From positions 1-52,171 of the forward strand of contig JAJDTF010000014.1 of NCBI GenBank assembly GCA_022827265.1: a stretch of 52,171 nucleotides of DNA, written 5' to 3'. The position numbers and the translations under genes are program-made. A model generated the notes under the pieces. That model saw nothing but the letters and a program-made list of their open reading frames with translations. It had not been told where the DNA came from and ran no database searches. Of this stretch, positions 7,511-16,435 are shown piece after piece (within the stretch, counting starts at the first letter, position 1; each line of letters opens with the position of its first letter). The DNA is from Acidimicrobiia bacterium. Lineage in GTDB: Bacteria; Actinomycetota; Acidimicrobiia; Acidimicrobiales; Poriferisodalaceae.

Positions 7511-8857
7511 GTGAGCACTATCGATTCGGCCGAGCCCGCGAGGCGCATTGACTCGGCCGAGCCCGCGAGGCGCATCGATTCAGTAGCGATCATCGGCGCA
7601 GGCACGATGGGTGCCGGCATCGCCGCAGCATCCGCAGCGGCAGGGTGCCGGGTGCTCGTGCTCGACACCGACCCCGAGGCGGCACAGCGTGCGCTCGACG
7701 GCGTCGACGCCGACGCTCAAGGTCTGGTCGAGATCGGCACAGTCGACGACCGGCTCGACGACATCGCCGGCTACGACTGGGTGTGCGAAGCGGTCATCGA
7801 GGATCTGGCCACCAAGCGCGAGCTGTTCGAGCGGCTGGAAGCTGCGCGCAGCGACGGCTCGGTCATCTCATCGAACACGTCGGGCATCCCGTTGCGCCAG
7901 ATCTCCGACGGCATGAGCGAGCGCTTCCGCCACGATGTGGCGATCACCCACTTCTTCAATCCCGTGCGGGTGATGAAGCTGTTCGAGCTGGTGCCCGGAG
8001 AGGACACCGAGCCCGAGGTGATCGACGCCTTCGCCCGGTTCGGCGCCGAGCGTCTGGGCAAGGGCGTGGTGCACGCCAAGGACACCGTCAACTTCATCGG
8101 CAACCGCATCGGCTGCTTCTTCATGCTGTCGGGCCTGCACATGGCCAAGCCGTTCCTGGCCGACGGCACGAGCCAGGAAACCATCGACGCCGTGCTGGGC
8201 GCTCCTGTCGGGCTGCCGCCCACGGGGCTGTACGGGCTCATCGACCTCATCGGCCTGGATGTCATGGAGCTGGTGGGCGCCAACCTGGCCCAGAATTTGC
8301 CGGCAGGCGACCGGGGGCTCGAATTCACTGCGTTTCCTGCCGCGGAACAGGGCATGGCCGACCGGGGCCAGCTCGGCCGCAAGACCGGCGGCGGCTTCAG
8401 CCGGCGAACCAAGCTCGACGACGGGTCCCGCAAGGCCGAGACGTTCGATCTCGTGACCGGCGAGTGGCGCCCGGCCTCGGCGCCCGATCTCGAAGGCGTG
8501 CCCGCCGACCTGGGCGAGGTGATGTTCGCCGACTCCCCGCAGGGCGAGCTGGCCCGGCACATCTTCGGCGGCACGCTGGCCTACGCGGCCGACTTGGTGC
8601 CCGAGATCGCCGACGACATCGCGAACGTCGACAACGCCATCCGCTGGGGCTTCAACTGGGTGCACGGCCCGTTCGAGATGCTCGACCACCTCGGCCCCGC
8701 CCGGGTGATCGACTTCCTGCGCGGCATCGACGCCCCGTTGCCGGCCATGCTCGCCACGCTCGAAGCATCCGGCCAGCCCACCTTCTACACCCAGTCAGCC
8801 GACGGCACCCGCACCCAGCTCATGCCTGACGGCACGGTCGCCCCCGTCGAGAGCTGA
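7511..8857 (+). CDS. 3-hydroxyacyl-CoA dehydrogenase
   Basis: The N-terminal Rossmann fold has VAIIGAGTMGAGIA, then ISSNTSGIPLRQIS and VAITHFFNPVRVMKLFELVPG, including the catalytic His of the HFFNP motif. The C-terminal helical domain has GRKTGGGFSR and later DNAIRWGFNWVHGPFEMLDHLG. It oxidises 3-hydroxyacyl-CoA with NAD. At 448 residues it is longer than single-domain enzymes of about 290 residues, because a second C-terminal helical domain is present. It starts at GTG 7511, and the first residues are a repeated peptide (see the repeat at 7520). It follows the acyl-CoA dehydrogenase by ten bases. Confidence 0.9.
   Translation: MSTIDSAEPARRIDSAEPARRIDSVAIIGAGTMGAGIAAASAAAGCRVLVLDTDPEAAQRALDGVDADAQGLVEIGTVDDRLDDIAGYDWVCEAVIEDLATKRELFERLEAARSDGSVISSNTSGIPLRQISDGMSERFRHDVAITHFFNPVRVMKLFELVPGEDTEPEVIDAFARFGAERLGKGVVHAKDTVNFIGNRIGCFFMLSGLHMAKPFLADGTSQETIDAVLGAPVGLPPTGLYGLIDLIGLDVMELVGANLAQNLPAGDRGLEFTAFPAAEQGMADRGQLGRKTGGGFSRRTKLDDGSRKAETFDLVTGEWRPASAPDLEGVPADLGEVMFADSPQGELARHIFGGTLAYAADLVPEIADDIANVDNAIRWGFNWVHGPFEMLDHLGPARVIDFLRGIDAPLPAMLATLEASGQPTFYTQSADGTRTQLMPDGTVAPVES
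7520..7582 (+). repeat. 27-bp in-frame tandem repeat at a gene start
   Basis: Two 27-base units (7520-7546 and 7547-7573), plus nine bases of a third, encode I-D-S-A-E-P-A-R-R twice and then I-D-S, directly after the GTG start of the 3-hydroxyacyl-CoA dehydrogenase. The units differ at only a few bases. They extend the N-terminus ahead of the Rossmann fold by nine residues per unit. Confidence 0.85.
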
Positions 8858-9046
8858 CCGGCCAAGGAACACACGCGCCCGCTGGGAAGGCGGCAGCACC
8901 CTCTGCGACCAGCGATCCAGCAGGCGAGAGATACGCGCCCCACCGCATTTCTCGTCGAATGCACCGACGCATCACCGACGTCCACTAGGGAATTGGTCGC
9001 AACGTCGCAGAGTCTCCTGCCGCCTCCCCAGCTATGGCGTTTGTGC

Positions 9047-9958
9047 CTACAGGCTTGAGTCCTTGACGGGTGGGCGGACGATGGCGTCGGTCATCCGGAT
9101 GGCCTGCGTCATCTGAGCGGCGTCGTGCACGCGCACCACGTCGATGCCCGCACAGATAGCCGCCGTGATCGTGGCGGCAGTGCCGAACAGACGGTCGTTG
9201 ATCTCGGCGTTGGTGACAGCGCCGATGGTCGACTTGCGCGACGTGCCGATGAGCATGGGCAGCTCCACCGCCCACAGCTCTGGCAGGCGACGCATCATCT
9301 CGAGGTTCTGCGACACGCCGAATCCGAAGCCGAAACCGGGGTCGACGACCAGCCGCTGTGTGCTCACGCCCGCCTCGGCGCAGATCTGAAGGCTGGCTTC
9401 CAGTCCGGCCGTCACATCGGCGACGAGATCGGTGTGCTGCCGTCCTCGCTGGTTGTGCATGAGCACGGCGGCAACCTCGCGCTCGGCCACCAGCGGCGCC
9501 AGATCCAGATCGAGTCGAAAACCGGTGATGTCGTTGACGACGGTGGCGCCGGCATCCAAGGCAGGACCGGCGACCTCGGCCCACGTGGTGTCCACCGAGA
9601 TCGGCACGTCGGCGCCGATGCGATCCAGCTCGGCCCGCACGGCCTCGATGACACGGATTGCCCGCCGTCGCTCCACCTCGATCGGCGTGGGCTCGGCACG
9701 GGGCCGACTGGACGCCCCTCCTATGTCGATGATGTCCGCGCCGCCTGCCACCAGCTTTCGGGTCAGCGCCAGCGCGTCGTCGAGCCGATCGGCCACGCCG
9801 TCGCCGGAGAACGAGTCGTCGGTGGCGTTGATGATGCCCATCACGAACGTGCGAGAGCCCCACTGCCAGCCCGGTCCGCGGCCGGGGTCCCACCAGGCAT
9901 GCCGGTAGCGGCGCCGGATCGGCCAGCCCGGCTGCATCTGCGGCCCGGCCACGCTCAA
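9047..9958 (-). CDS. folP: Dihydropteroate synthase
   Basis: FolP condenses 6-hydroxymethyl-dihydropterin pyrophosphate with p-aminobenzoate. The first pterin signature is FVMGIINATDDSFSGDG, with D in place of the usual P, then ADIIDIGGASSRP, ISVDTTWAEVA, VVNDITGF, LVVDPGFGFGFG and LIGTSRKSTIG; all are recognisable. The usual GGxSTRPG is GGASSRPR here. The start is TTG 9958, which overlaps the TGA of the upstream polyprenyl synthase (TTGA), so the pair is coupled. Downstream (8858-9046) I see no gene. Confidence 0.88.
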   Translation of the reverse strand: MSVAGPQMQPGWPIRRRYRHAWWDPGRGPGWQWGSRTFVMGIINATDDSFSGDGVADRLDDALALTRKLVAGGADIIDIGGASSRPRAEPTPIEVERRRAIRVIEAVRAELDRIGADVPISVDTTWAEVAGPALDAGATVVNDITGFRLDLDLAPLVAEREVAAVLMHNQRGRQHTDLVADVTAGLEASLQICAEAGVSTQRLVVDPGFGFGFGVSQNLEMMRRLPELWAVELPMLIGTSRKSTIGAVTNAEINDRLFGTAATITAAICAGIDVVRVHDAAQMTQAIRMTDAIVRPPVKDSSL

Positions 9959-10986
9959 TCGGCGCCCGTGGCTGCTGCAGCGCCGGCCGACGAGGGCAGC
10001 GCGCCGAGCAGGTTCGACGTTGCGGCACGGAGTCCGACCGCCCCAGGTGTGTCGTCGAACGGTGCCAACGCATCGAGGGCCGCGGTCACATAGCGCTGCG
10101 CGGTCTGCACCGAGCTGGCGATCTCGGGGCCGTCCACCACGATCGCCCGGGCCCGATCCCGCCGGTCGTCGTCCAGCGGCTCGCCGAGCAGCTCGCTCAG
10201 GCGATCGGCGTCGGCGTGCCCGCCGGCCAGCATCCGGATCACCGGCAGCGTGTACACGCCTTCACGCAGGTCGTTGCCCGAGGGCTTGCCGAGCTCCTCG
10301 TCGGAGGCGACGAGGTCGAGCACGTCATCGACGATCTGGAACGCCATGCCGTAGGCGAGCCCGAAGCTGGTCAGGCGGTCCAGGGTCTCGCCGTCGACGC
10401 CGGCCACCAGCCCGCCGATGCGGCACGACGTCGCGTACAGCTCGGCGGTCTTGCCCTGGATGGCCAGGAAGTACTGGTCCTCGGTACGGCTCCGGTCATA
10501 GATCAGCTGCAGTTCGCGCACCTGCCCTTCGCACAGCCGGCCGATGGTGGCGGCCAGCAGCGCAGCCACCTCGGTGCCCAGCGACGCCGCCAGCTCCGAT
10601 GCCTTGGCCAGCAGGAAGTCGCCGGCCAGGATCGCCTTCAGGTTGCCCCAGCGGTGATTCACCGCCTCGATGCCGCGCCGGGTCTCCGCATCGTCCATCA
10701 CGTCATCGTGGTACAGCGAGCCCAGGTGCACCAGCTCCACCGCGACGCCGCCGCACACCATGTCATCGGTGACCGCGTCGGGCGCAGCGCCGTCGGGATC
10801 GAGCGCGAGCGCCGACGCGATGACGAACGCGGGCCGCAGCCGCTTGCCGCCCGCGGGGATCAGGTGCGAGGTCACCTCAGTGAGGAACTCGTCGCCGGTG
10901 ACCGCCGCAGCGCGCAGGGCCGACTCCACACGGGCCAGGTCAGCCTCGGCATCGGGCCGGGCCTGCAACGGGGAAAGGGTCGCCAC
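9955..10986 (-). CDS. Polyprenyl diphosphate synthase
   Basis: A trans-prenyltransferase of 343 residues with both aspartate-rich motifs: LYHDDVMDDAETRRG (first) and FQIVDDVLDLVASDEELGKPSGNDLREG (second), plus GGKRLRP near residue 48. It elongates allylic diphosphates with isopentenyl diphosphate, probably to a long chain for menaquinone or carrier lipid; product length is not readable by eye. It starts at ATG 10986 and faces the divergent clpC across 109 bases. Its stop overlaps the folP start. With ispD and ispF at 16-18 kb it belongs to isoprenoid synthesis. Confidence 0.9.
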   Translation of the reverse strand: MATLSPLQARPDAEADLARVESALRAAAVTGDEFLTEVTSHLIPAGGKRLRPAFVIASALALDPDGAAPDAVTDDMVCGGVAVELVHLGSLYHDDVMDDAETRRGIEAVNHRWGNLKAILAGDFLLAKASELAASLGTEVAALLAATIGRLCEGQVRELQLIYDRSRTEDQYFLAIQGKTAELYATSCRIGGLVAGVDGETLDRLTSFGLAYGMAFQIVDDVLDLVASDEELGKPSGNDLREGVYTLPVIRMLAGGHADADRLSELLGEPLDDDRRDRARAIVVDGPEIASSVQTAQRYVTAALDALAPFDDTPGAVGLRAATSNLLGALPSSAGAAAATGAD

Positions 10987-11095
10987 GGCGCAACCGTAAA
11001 CGACAGCGGCAGCAAGGAGCGATGCCGCAGGGCATCGTTACACTGCGCTCAGGAGACCTTCTGCACCCGGTGCAAGGCTCAAACCAGGAGGCCCA

Positions 11096-13597
11096 GTGTT
11101 CGAACGCTTCACTGATCGGGCTCGCCGAGTGGTGGTGTTGGCGCAGGAGGAAGCGCGCCTGCTGAATCACAACTACATCGGCACCGAGCACATCCTGCTG
11201 GGGCTGATCCACGAGGGCGAGGGCGTCGCCGCCCAGGCGCTCGAGTCGCTGGGCATCTCGCTCGAGGCCGTGCGCAGCCAGGTGGAAGAGATCATCGGAC
11301 AGGGCAGCTCGTCGCCCAGCGGTCACATCCCCTTCACGCCGCGTGCCAAAAAGGTGCTCGAGCTGTCGCTGCGTGAGGCGCTGCAGCTCGGCCACAACTA
11401 CATCGGCACTGAGCACGTGCTGCTCGGCCTGATCCGCGAGGGCGAGGGCGTGGCCGCACAAGTGCTGGTCAAGCTGGGCGCCGACCTGTCGAAGGTCCGC
11501 CAGGAGGTCATCCAGCAGCTCTCCGGCTACAGCGGTTCGAGCGGCGGCCGCGAGACCGTCGGCGCCTCATCGGGCCAGGGCAGTGAGCAGAGCGGCCAGA
11601 GCGGCTCGCTGGTGCTCGACCAGTTCGGGCGCAACCTCACCGCAGACGCCCGGGCCAAGAAGCTCGACCCGGTCATCGGCCGGCTGCGCGAGACCGAGCG
11701 CGTCATGCAGGTGCTGTCGCGCCGCACCAAGAACAACCCGGTGCTCGTCGGCGAGCCCGGCGTGGGCAAGACCGCCATCGTGGAGGGCCTCGCCCAGAAG
11801 ATCGTCAACAACGACGTCCCCGAGCTGCTGCGCGACAAGCAGCTCTACACGCTCGACCTTGGGGCGCTGGTGGCCGGCTCCCGCTACCGGGGCGACTTCG
11901 AGGAGCGCCTGAAGAAGGTCCTCAAGGAGATCCGCACCCGCGGCGACATCATCCTGTTCATCGACGAGCTGCACACGCTCGTCGGCGCCGGCGCCGCAGA
12001 GGGAGCGATCGACGCTGCGTCGATCCTCAAGCCCATGCTGGCGCGCGGCGAGCTGCAGACCATCGGCGCCACCACGCTCGAGGAGTACCGCAAGTACCTC
12101 GAGAAGGACGCAGCGCTCGAGCGCCGCTTCCAGCCGATCACCGTCGACGAGCCCACGCTCAGCCACACCATCGAGATCCTCAAGGGGCTGCGCGACCGCT
12201 ACGAGCAGCACCACCGGGTCACCATCACCGACCAGGCGCTCGTGGCAGCGGCGAATCTGGCCGATCGCTACATCGCCGACCGCCACCTGCCCGACAAGGC
12301 CATCGACCTCATCGACGAGGCCGGTTCGCGCCTGCGCATCAAGCGCATGTCGACGCCGCCCGACTTCAAGGAGATCGAGACCAAGCTGGCCGACGTCACC
12401 GAGCGCAAGAAGCAGGCGGTCGAATCGCAAGACTTCGAGACCGCCGGCGCGCTGCGCGACGAGGAGAAGGAGCTGCTCGAGCGGCGGACCGAGGTGATGG
12501 CCCAGGCTCGCTCCGAGGGTCACGACCTGTTCGACGAGGTCGACGAGGAAGGCATCGCCGAGGTGCTGTCCATCTGGACCGGCATCCCGGTGTACAAGCT
12601 GACCGAGGAGGAGACGCAGAAGCTCCTCAAGATGGAAGACGAGCTGCACAAGCGGGTCATCGGCCAGCACGACTCCATCAAGGCCGTCAGCCAGGCCATC
12701 CGTCGCACCCGCGCCGGCCTGAAGGACCCCAAGCGGCCCGGCGGCTCGTTCATCTTCCTGGGTCCGTCAGGCGTGGGCAAGACCGAGCTGGCCAAGACGC
12801 TGGCCGAGTTCCTGTTCGGCGACGAGGGCGCGCTGATCAGCCTCGACATGTCCGAGTACATGGACAAGTTCACCGTGAGCCGCCTCGTGGGCGCCCCGCC
12901 CGGGTACGTCGGCTACGACGAGGGCGGCCAGCTCACCGAAGCGGTGCGCCGCAAGCCGTTTTCGGTGGTGCTGTTCGACGAGATCGAGAAGGCCCACCCC
13001 GACGTGTTCAACACGCTGCTGCAGATCCTGGAAGAGGGCCGGCTGACCGACGCGCAGGGCCGCTCGGTCGACTTCCGCAACGCCGTGCTCATCATGACCT
13101 CGAATCTGGGCACCGCAGACCTGCGCAAGGCGCGTGTGGGCTTCGCGACCGCCGATGAGGACGCCAGCTACGACCGGATGAAGGAGAAGGTCAACGATGC
13201 GCTCAAGGCGCACTTCCGGCCGGAGTTCCTGAATCGCATCGACGACACCATCGTCTTCCACGAGCTGAGCATCGACGAAGTGGTGCAGATCGTCGATCTG
13301 ATGATCAAGCGCACCTCGGATCAGTTGCGGGCCCAGGGCCTCGGCCTGGAGCTCACCGACGCTGCCAAGGATTGGCTGGCCCGCACCGGGTACGACCCGC
13401 AGCTCGGCGCCCGTCCGCTGCGCCGTGCGCTGCAGCATCATGTGGAAGACGCGCTCAGCGAGCGGATCCTCTACAAGGAGTTCCACGCAGGCGAGATCAT
13501 CGTGGTCGACGTGGAGGACGACGAGATCGTGTTCCGTGCCATCGAGGGCTTCGACCCCGGGCCGATCGAGCTCGAAGAGGCCGCAACCGCCGAGTAG
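11096..13597 (+). CDS. clpC: ATP-dependent Clp protease ATPase subunit ClpC
   Basis: At 833 residues the order is: double Clp N-domain ([20 protein letters not shown] and [19 protein letters not shown]), first AAA+ module with Walker [16 protein letters not shown] and Walker [15 protein letters not shown], a UVR-type middle segment around [24 protein letters not shown], second AAA+ module with [16 protein letters not shown] and [16 protein letters not shown], and the C-terminal Clp domain. It unfolds substrates for ClpP. The GTG start at 11096 follows a perfect AGGAGG about four bases upstream. No clpP is in the window. Confidence 0.97.
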   Translation: MFERFTDRARRVVVLAQEEARLLNHNYIGTEHILLGLIHEGEGVAAQALESLGISLEAVRSQVEEIIGQGSSSPSGHIPFTPRAKKVLELSLREALQLGHNYIGTEHVLLGLIREGEGVAAQVLVKLGADLSKVRQEVIQQLSGYSGSSGGRETVGASSGQGSEQSGQSGSLVLDQFGRNLTADARAKKLDPVIGRLRETERVMQVLSRRTKNNPVLVGEPGVGKTAIVEGLAQKIVNNDVPELLRDKQLYTLDLGALVAGSRYRGDFEERLKKVLKEIRTRGDIILFIDELHTLVGAGAAEGAIDAASILKPMLARGELQTIGATTLEEYRKYLEKDAALERRFQPITVDEPTLSHTIEILKGLRDRYEQHHRVTITDQALVAAANLADRYIADRHLPDKAIDLIDEAGSRLRIKRMSTPPDFKEIETKLADVTERKKQAVESQDFETAGALRDEEKELLERRTEVMAQARSEGHDLFDEVDEEGIAEVLSIWTGIPVYKLTEEETQKLLKMEDELHKRVIGQHDSIKAVSQAIRRTRAGLKDPKRPGGSFIFLGPSGVGKTELAKTLAEFLFGDEGALISLDMSEYMDKFTVSRLVGAPPGYVGYDEGGQLTEAVRRKPFSVVLFDEIEKAHPDVFNTLLQILEEGRLTDAQGRSVDFRNAVLIMTSNLGTADLRKARVGFATADEDASYDRMKEKVNDALKAHFRPEFLNRIDDTIVFHELSIDEVVQIVDLMIKRTSDQLRAQGLGLELTDAAKDWLARTGYDPQLGARPLRRALQHHVEDALSERILYKEFHAGEIIVVDVEDDEIVFRAIEGFDPGPIELEEAATAE

Positions 13598-13604
13598 CCG
13601 TGTC

Positions 13605-14531
13605 ATGGCGGGCACGGTGCTTCCCTCGCCGGTGCCCGCAACACGCGCTCAGCAGTGGCGGCGAATGGCTGCGTGCGGTTCGTCGGCAACCGACGCCTGC
13701 CACAGCCCGCGTCGGCGCACGCTCGGCGCCGCGCTCGTTCTGCTCGCCGTGCTGGTGCTGGCGGCAGGTTGCCGGGTCGACATCGTTGTCGACATCGATG
13801 TCGAGCATGACGGCGCCGGCGAGGTCACCGTCGAGATCACGTTCGACGAAGAGGTGCTGCGATGGGTGCCCGACCTGGGCGAGCTCATCGTCACTGACGG
13901 CCTGGTCGGGTGGGAAGTCCGGCAGTTCGGCGAGCAGACGCCCGCAGGCGAGCGTCTGCGGGTGGTGGCAGCCAAGCGCTTCTCGTCGCCTGCTGAGCTG
14001 GCCGACGTGCTGGCGGAGATCGACCGGCCTGCGGATGGCTCTGCGGGATTGTTCCGGTCGGCGACGTTCGAGGGCTCGCGCGATGGGGCGCACGTGATCT
14101 ACGACCTGACGGTGACCGTCGGCCTGGACCGTCCGGTTGCCGGGCTCGTGAATCCGGCCACTGCTGATGCGCTGGAAGGCGAGCTGTTCGGGTTGCCGAT
14201 TCCCGAGATCGAGGCGCGGGCGGGGGCGCCTCTTGACGAACTGGTGACGCTGGTGGTGCGGGCGACCGTGCCGCAGGGGGCCGGGCGTCTGCCTGCCGAC
14301 GGCGTGATGACGTTGAACTCCGGCGGCGTTCGAGAGCTGCGTGTTTCGGGGGAGCTGCTGGATGCTGAGCTCGCTGCGGCTGAGGCTGAGGCTGAGCGGT
14401 TGGCTGAGCGGGCTTCCCGAGGAACCCGGATCGCGGTGATCTGGTGGATAGTCCTCGGCCTCATCGCCGTGGTTGTGCTCGTCGTCGCTCTCCGTGGCCG
14501 GCGCCGCCGGCGTGGGCTCACCTTCCGTTAG
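13605..14531 (+). CDS. Putative lipoprotein with LppM-like domain and C-terminal membrane segment
   Basis: A lipobox (LAVLVLAAGC) ends a hydrophobic segment at about residues 40-56. A mature beta-rich region follows, including VDIDVEHDGAGEVTVEITFDEE and a repeated V-D/E pattern, then a charged coiled stretch (AAAEAEAERLAERA), a transmembrane helix (IAVIWWIVLGLIAVVVLVVAL) and a basic end. This layout resembles the mycobacterial LppM / DUF3153 group. ATG 13605 is used; ATG 13665 is an alternative that gives a more usual signal peptide. It begins eight bases after the clpC stop. Function is unknown, probably cell envelope. Confidence 0.75.
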   Translation: MAGTVLPSPVPATRAQQWRRMAACGSSATDACHSPRRRTLGAALVLLAVLVLAAGCRVDIVVDIDVEHDGAGEVTVEITFDEEVLRWVPDLGELIVTDGLVGWEVRQFGEQTPAGERLRVVAAKRFSSPAELADVLAEIDRPADGSAGLFRSATFEGSRDGAHVIYDLTVTVGLDRPVAGLVNPATADALEGELFGLPIPEIEARAGAPLDELVTLVVRATVPQGAGRLPADGVMTLNSGGVRELRVSGELLDAELAAAEAEAERLAERASRGTRIAVIWWIVLGLIAVVVLVVALRGRRRRRGLTFR

Positions 14532-14559
14532 TTGCGCTTGGGCTTCTGGGTGCCGGGCA

Positions 14560-14665
14560 GGGGAGGGCAGTGGCACCCGTGCTTCAAACAGATGAAGCGC
14601 TTCGTGGGCGAGTCGGGAGTGCTCGGGGCGCTTCATAACTGCGCGCGGGCACCACTGCCCTCCCC
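14560..14665. repeat. Large nested hairpin in the 14532-14836 intergenic region
   Basis: Arms 14560-14579 and 14646-14665 are inverted repeats of 20 bases with only two mismatches, and a second inverted repeat (ATGAAGCGC at 14592-14600 and GCGCTTCAT at 14628-14636) is nested inside. The result would be a long stem with an internal stem-loop. There is no T tract, so it is not a classical terminator, although it follows the lipoprotein gene. It could be a MITE-like element or a structured RNA. The rest of the 305-base gap holds a run of nine G (14705-14713) and the ribosome binding site of the DUF433 gene. Confidence 0.6.
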
Positions 14666-14836
14666 AGCCCTTGTCTCGTGGTGTCCCACACAGGGGCAAA
14701 CTTTGGGGGGGGGCTGTCTCCCTGACTGCGTGTGTACTGTCCGCCCGCCACGTCGCCCTAACACCTCGCCCGCAGGCAGCGGCAGGTTGGGAGGTCGCGG
14801 CCGAGCGTTCCGGGACCGGCACACCGGAGGTGGACC

Positions 14837-15088
14837 ATGGCGTCCAATCAAGAGTTCTTGCGCCGCATCACCGCTCGGCCCGACGTTTTCGGCGGGAAGC
14901 CCGTTGTTCGCGACCTGCGCATTTCCTTGGAACTGGTGCTGAGCCTCCTCGCGCAAGGGGTTGCCCCAGAGGACATCCTCGACGACTACCCGGGTCTTGA
15001 GCAGGACGACCTCCTTGCCTGCACCGCCCATGCGCACGCAGTGACCGCCGGTGGTCCGTCCGCGACGGTCCATTCCCGAATCGTGTAG
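14837..15088 (+). CDS. DUF433 domain protein (antitoxin-like)
   Basis: The 83-residue protein contains RRITARPDVFGGKPVVRDLRIS and LELVLSLLAQGVAPEDILDDYPGLEQDDL, the full DUF433 signature (P-x-V-x-x-G-K-P-x-I-x-G-T/x-R-I and I-L-x-x-Y-P-x-L). DUF433 proteins are small helix-turn-helix proteins, often the antitoxin half of pairs with DUF5615/PIN-like toxins. GGAGGTGG stands immediately upstream of ATG 14837, a strong start. No toxin-like frame follows within 280 bases, so it is an orphan or has lost its partner. Confidence 0.85.
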   Translation: MASNQEFLRRITARPDVFGGKPVVRDLRISLELVLSLLAQGVAPEDILDDYPGLEQDDLLACTAHAHAVTAGGPSATVHSRIV

Positions 15089-15238
15089 TTGTCGGCGAAT
15101 AGTGGCGTTGGCTGGCCATCGAGCGAAACGTTGCATGTAGTCAGAAGGCGCGGGGCTCCGCGCGCTGACTCAGCTAGAGTCGAGGCCCTAGGACGATTGA
15201 CGCAGAGTCCGCTCCGGAGCAAGACCGGGTCGTTCGCA

Positions 15239-15310
15239 AAAATGGGAGATCCAGGTTGGAGTCCTGGCCCCCGGGAACGGGGTGTAGCTCAACAGCAGAG
15301 CGCCCATTTT
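15239..15310 (+). tRNA. Candidate circularly permuted tRNA (3' half precedes 5' half)
   Basis: The segment reads, in order: anticodon-stem 3' strand ATGGG (15242-15246), four-base variable loop, T-arm CCAGG-TTGGAGT-CCTGG (15251-15267), acceptor 3' strand (15268-15274), G, two bases, acceptor 5' strand (15278-15284), TA, D-arm GCTC-AACAGCA-GAGC (15287-15301), G, and anticodon-stem 5' strand CCCAT (15303-15307). Stems pair 5/5 (anticodon), 5/5 (T), 4/4 (D) and 5/7 (acceptor). The outer stem extends to AAAATGGG/CCCATTTT. Joining the loop halves most simply gives T-T-T-C-A-A-A, anticodon TCA. Deviations: G at T-loop position 56 and A-G instead of G-G in the D-loop, which could mean decay. It lies in a gap without genes. 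It could instead be the relic of two tandem tRNAs that lost their outer halves. Confidence 0.5.
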
Positions 15311-15371
15311 CACTCGCTGCCATCCCGGCGTGGGGGTCCGAGCCACGCAGCATCCGGAGGGCGGGCTCCGC

Positions 15372-16268
15372 TTACGGGTACTTGGTGGGGTCGAGCCAGG
15401 CTCCCATGTCAAAGGCTGCCCGAAACAGATGCGGCTTCGACAGCCCGACAGCGCCGTATCGATCCCGAGCATGACCGATGAGCCCACGTCCCCAAGCCTC
15501 GCTGTTGCGGGTTCTGGAGGATTCCTGCCGGTAGTCATCGACGCAAGCTTCGGCCCAGTGTGCTTGGGTGAGGCCAGCTTGCAAGAGGGCGTTGACGCCA
15601 CGGCCCAGTCCTTTGGTCACGGCGAAGACCGAGAACACATCGAGAAGGCTGTACCCCGCCCGATCACCGCGAACCAAGGCGTCAGCTTCTCGCCGGGTCA
15701 ACTTGCGCCACCGGTCCTGCGGCCCGCTGCTCAGATTGCTTACTTGGCGCCGCAGAGCGTTCGTCACGTTGCCCCCATTGTGAATGTGGCAATTGCGCAT
15801 CAGCCGGTACAGGTGAAAGAGCTCTAGGTCCGCAGACCCATGCTGATCAAGAGCGTCGCCGGTCATCGCAACGAGCGCCTCATGCATGTTGGATGTGTCG
15901 ATGTCGTTCCAGGACCGGATCGATGACACGGTTCCTGGCGGCGGGAAGCCAAAGGTGTCCCTGATCCACCGTATGCACTGCGTGACGAAGTCCTCGTGGA
16001 TGGCCAACGCGTACGGAATGGTGACCGTCGCGAGATGTGGGCCGGCAGCACCCAGCACGTCGGCCGCCGCATCGGGGCGCAGGTTGAAGCGGGCGATGTG
16101 AGGCACGGCAGGAAAGATCTCGGGCAGCAGCCGGTTCGAGCCTGTCGTCAACCGCAGGGTGTGGGATGCGAGCGCCGATCCGGCGAGGAATGAGACCATC
16201 GCATTATTGGCCCTCTGCCGCGCTTTGGTGTACTGCCGGTAGATCGGGAAGTGCACTGCCGGTGCCAT
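15372..16268 (-). CDS. Uncharacterised protein with a HEPN-like RN-x3-H motif
   Basis: The 298-residue protein is not recognised as a family. It contains DLELFHLYRLMRNCHIHNGG near residue 165, resembling the R-N-x3-H-x-G motif of HEPN ribonuclease domains, in an otherwise helical sequence. The second half includes TRREADALVRGDRAGYSLLDVFSVF. No membrane segment or signal peptide is seen. ATG 16268 is chosen because AGGAG lies five bases upstream; the longer TTG start has no such site. It is a single gene, next to the tRNA-like locus and an orphan DUF433 gene, in a patch between conserved genes. A defence role is inference only. Confidence 0.6.
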   Translation of the reverse strand: MAPAVHFPIYRQYTKARQRANNAMVSFLAGSALASHTLRLTTGSNRLLPEIFPAVPHIARFNLRPDAAADVLGAAGPHLATVTIPYALAIHEDFVTQCIRWIRDTFGFPPPGTVSSIRSWNDIDTSNMHEALVAMTGDALDQHGSADLELFHLYRLMRNCHIHNGGNVTNALRRQVSNLSSGPQDRWRKLTRREADALVRGDRAGYSLLDVFSVFAVTKGLGRGVNALLQAGLTQAHWAEACVDDYRQESSRTRNSEAWGRGLIGHARDRYGAVGLSKPHLFRAAFDMGAWLDPTKYP

Positions 16269-16435
16269 CGGCACTCCTGCATCAGTCGGCAACGCGACTC
16301 CGTGAGGCTAGAATCCAGCGCGAATGGTGGACGGGTGAATTTGGCGCACAGCACCCGGCTCGCCTTTGCTATGCAGAGCCTCGCGGTTGCTCGCATCTCT
16401 CTCGCTGGTGTCCTTGGCCGGGGCAGACTGAGCGG

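Noticed and set aside
6259..7668. Long open frame on the minus strand continuing the thioesterase gene to 7668
   Set aside because: It is antisense to the well-supported acyl-CoA dehydrogenase and the start of the next gene; its sequence is His/Val/Ala-rich noise typical of high-GC shadow frames. Only 5542-6258 has thioesterase motifs.
15278..15352. Ordinary tRNA beginning at 15278
   Set aside because: The D-arm is good, but the downstream sequence gives no partner for CCCAT and no T-arm at the right distance; pairing works only with the upstream half.
15181..15380. Group I intron with permuted tRNA exons
   Set aside because: I looked for group I core elements on both sides of the tRNA-like halves and found none convincing; the flanks seem too short and unpaired.
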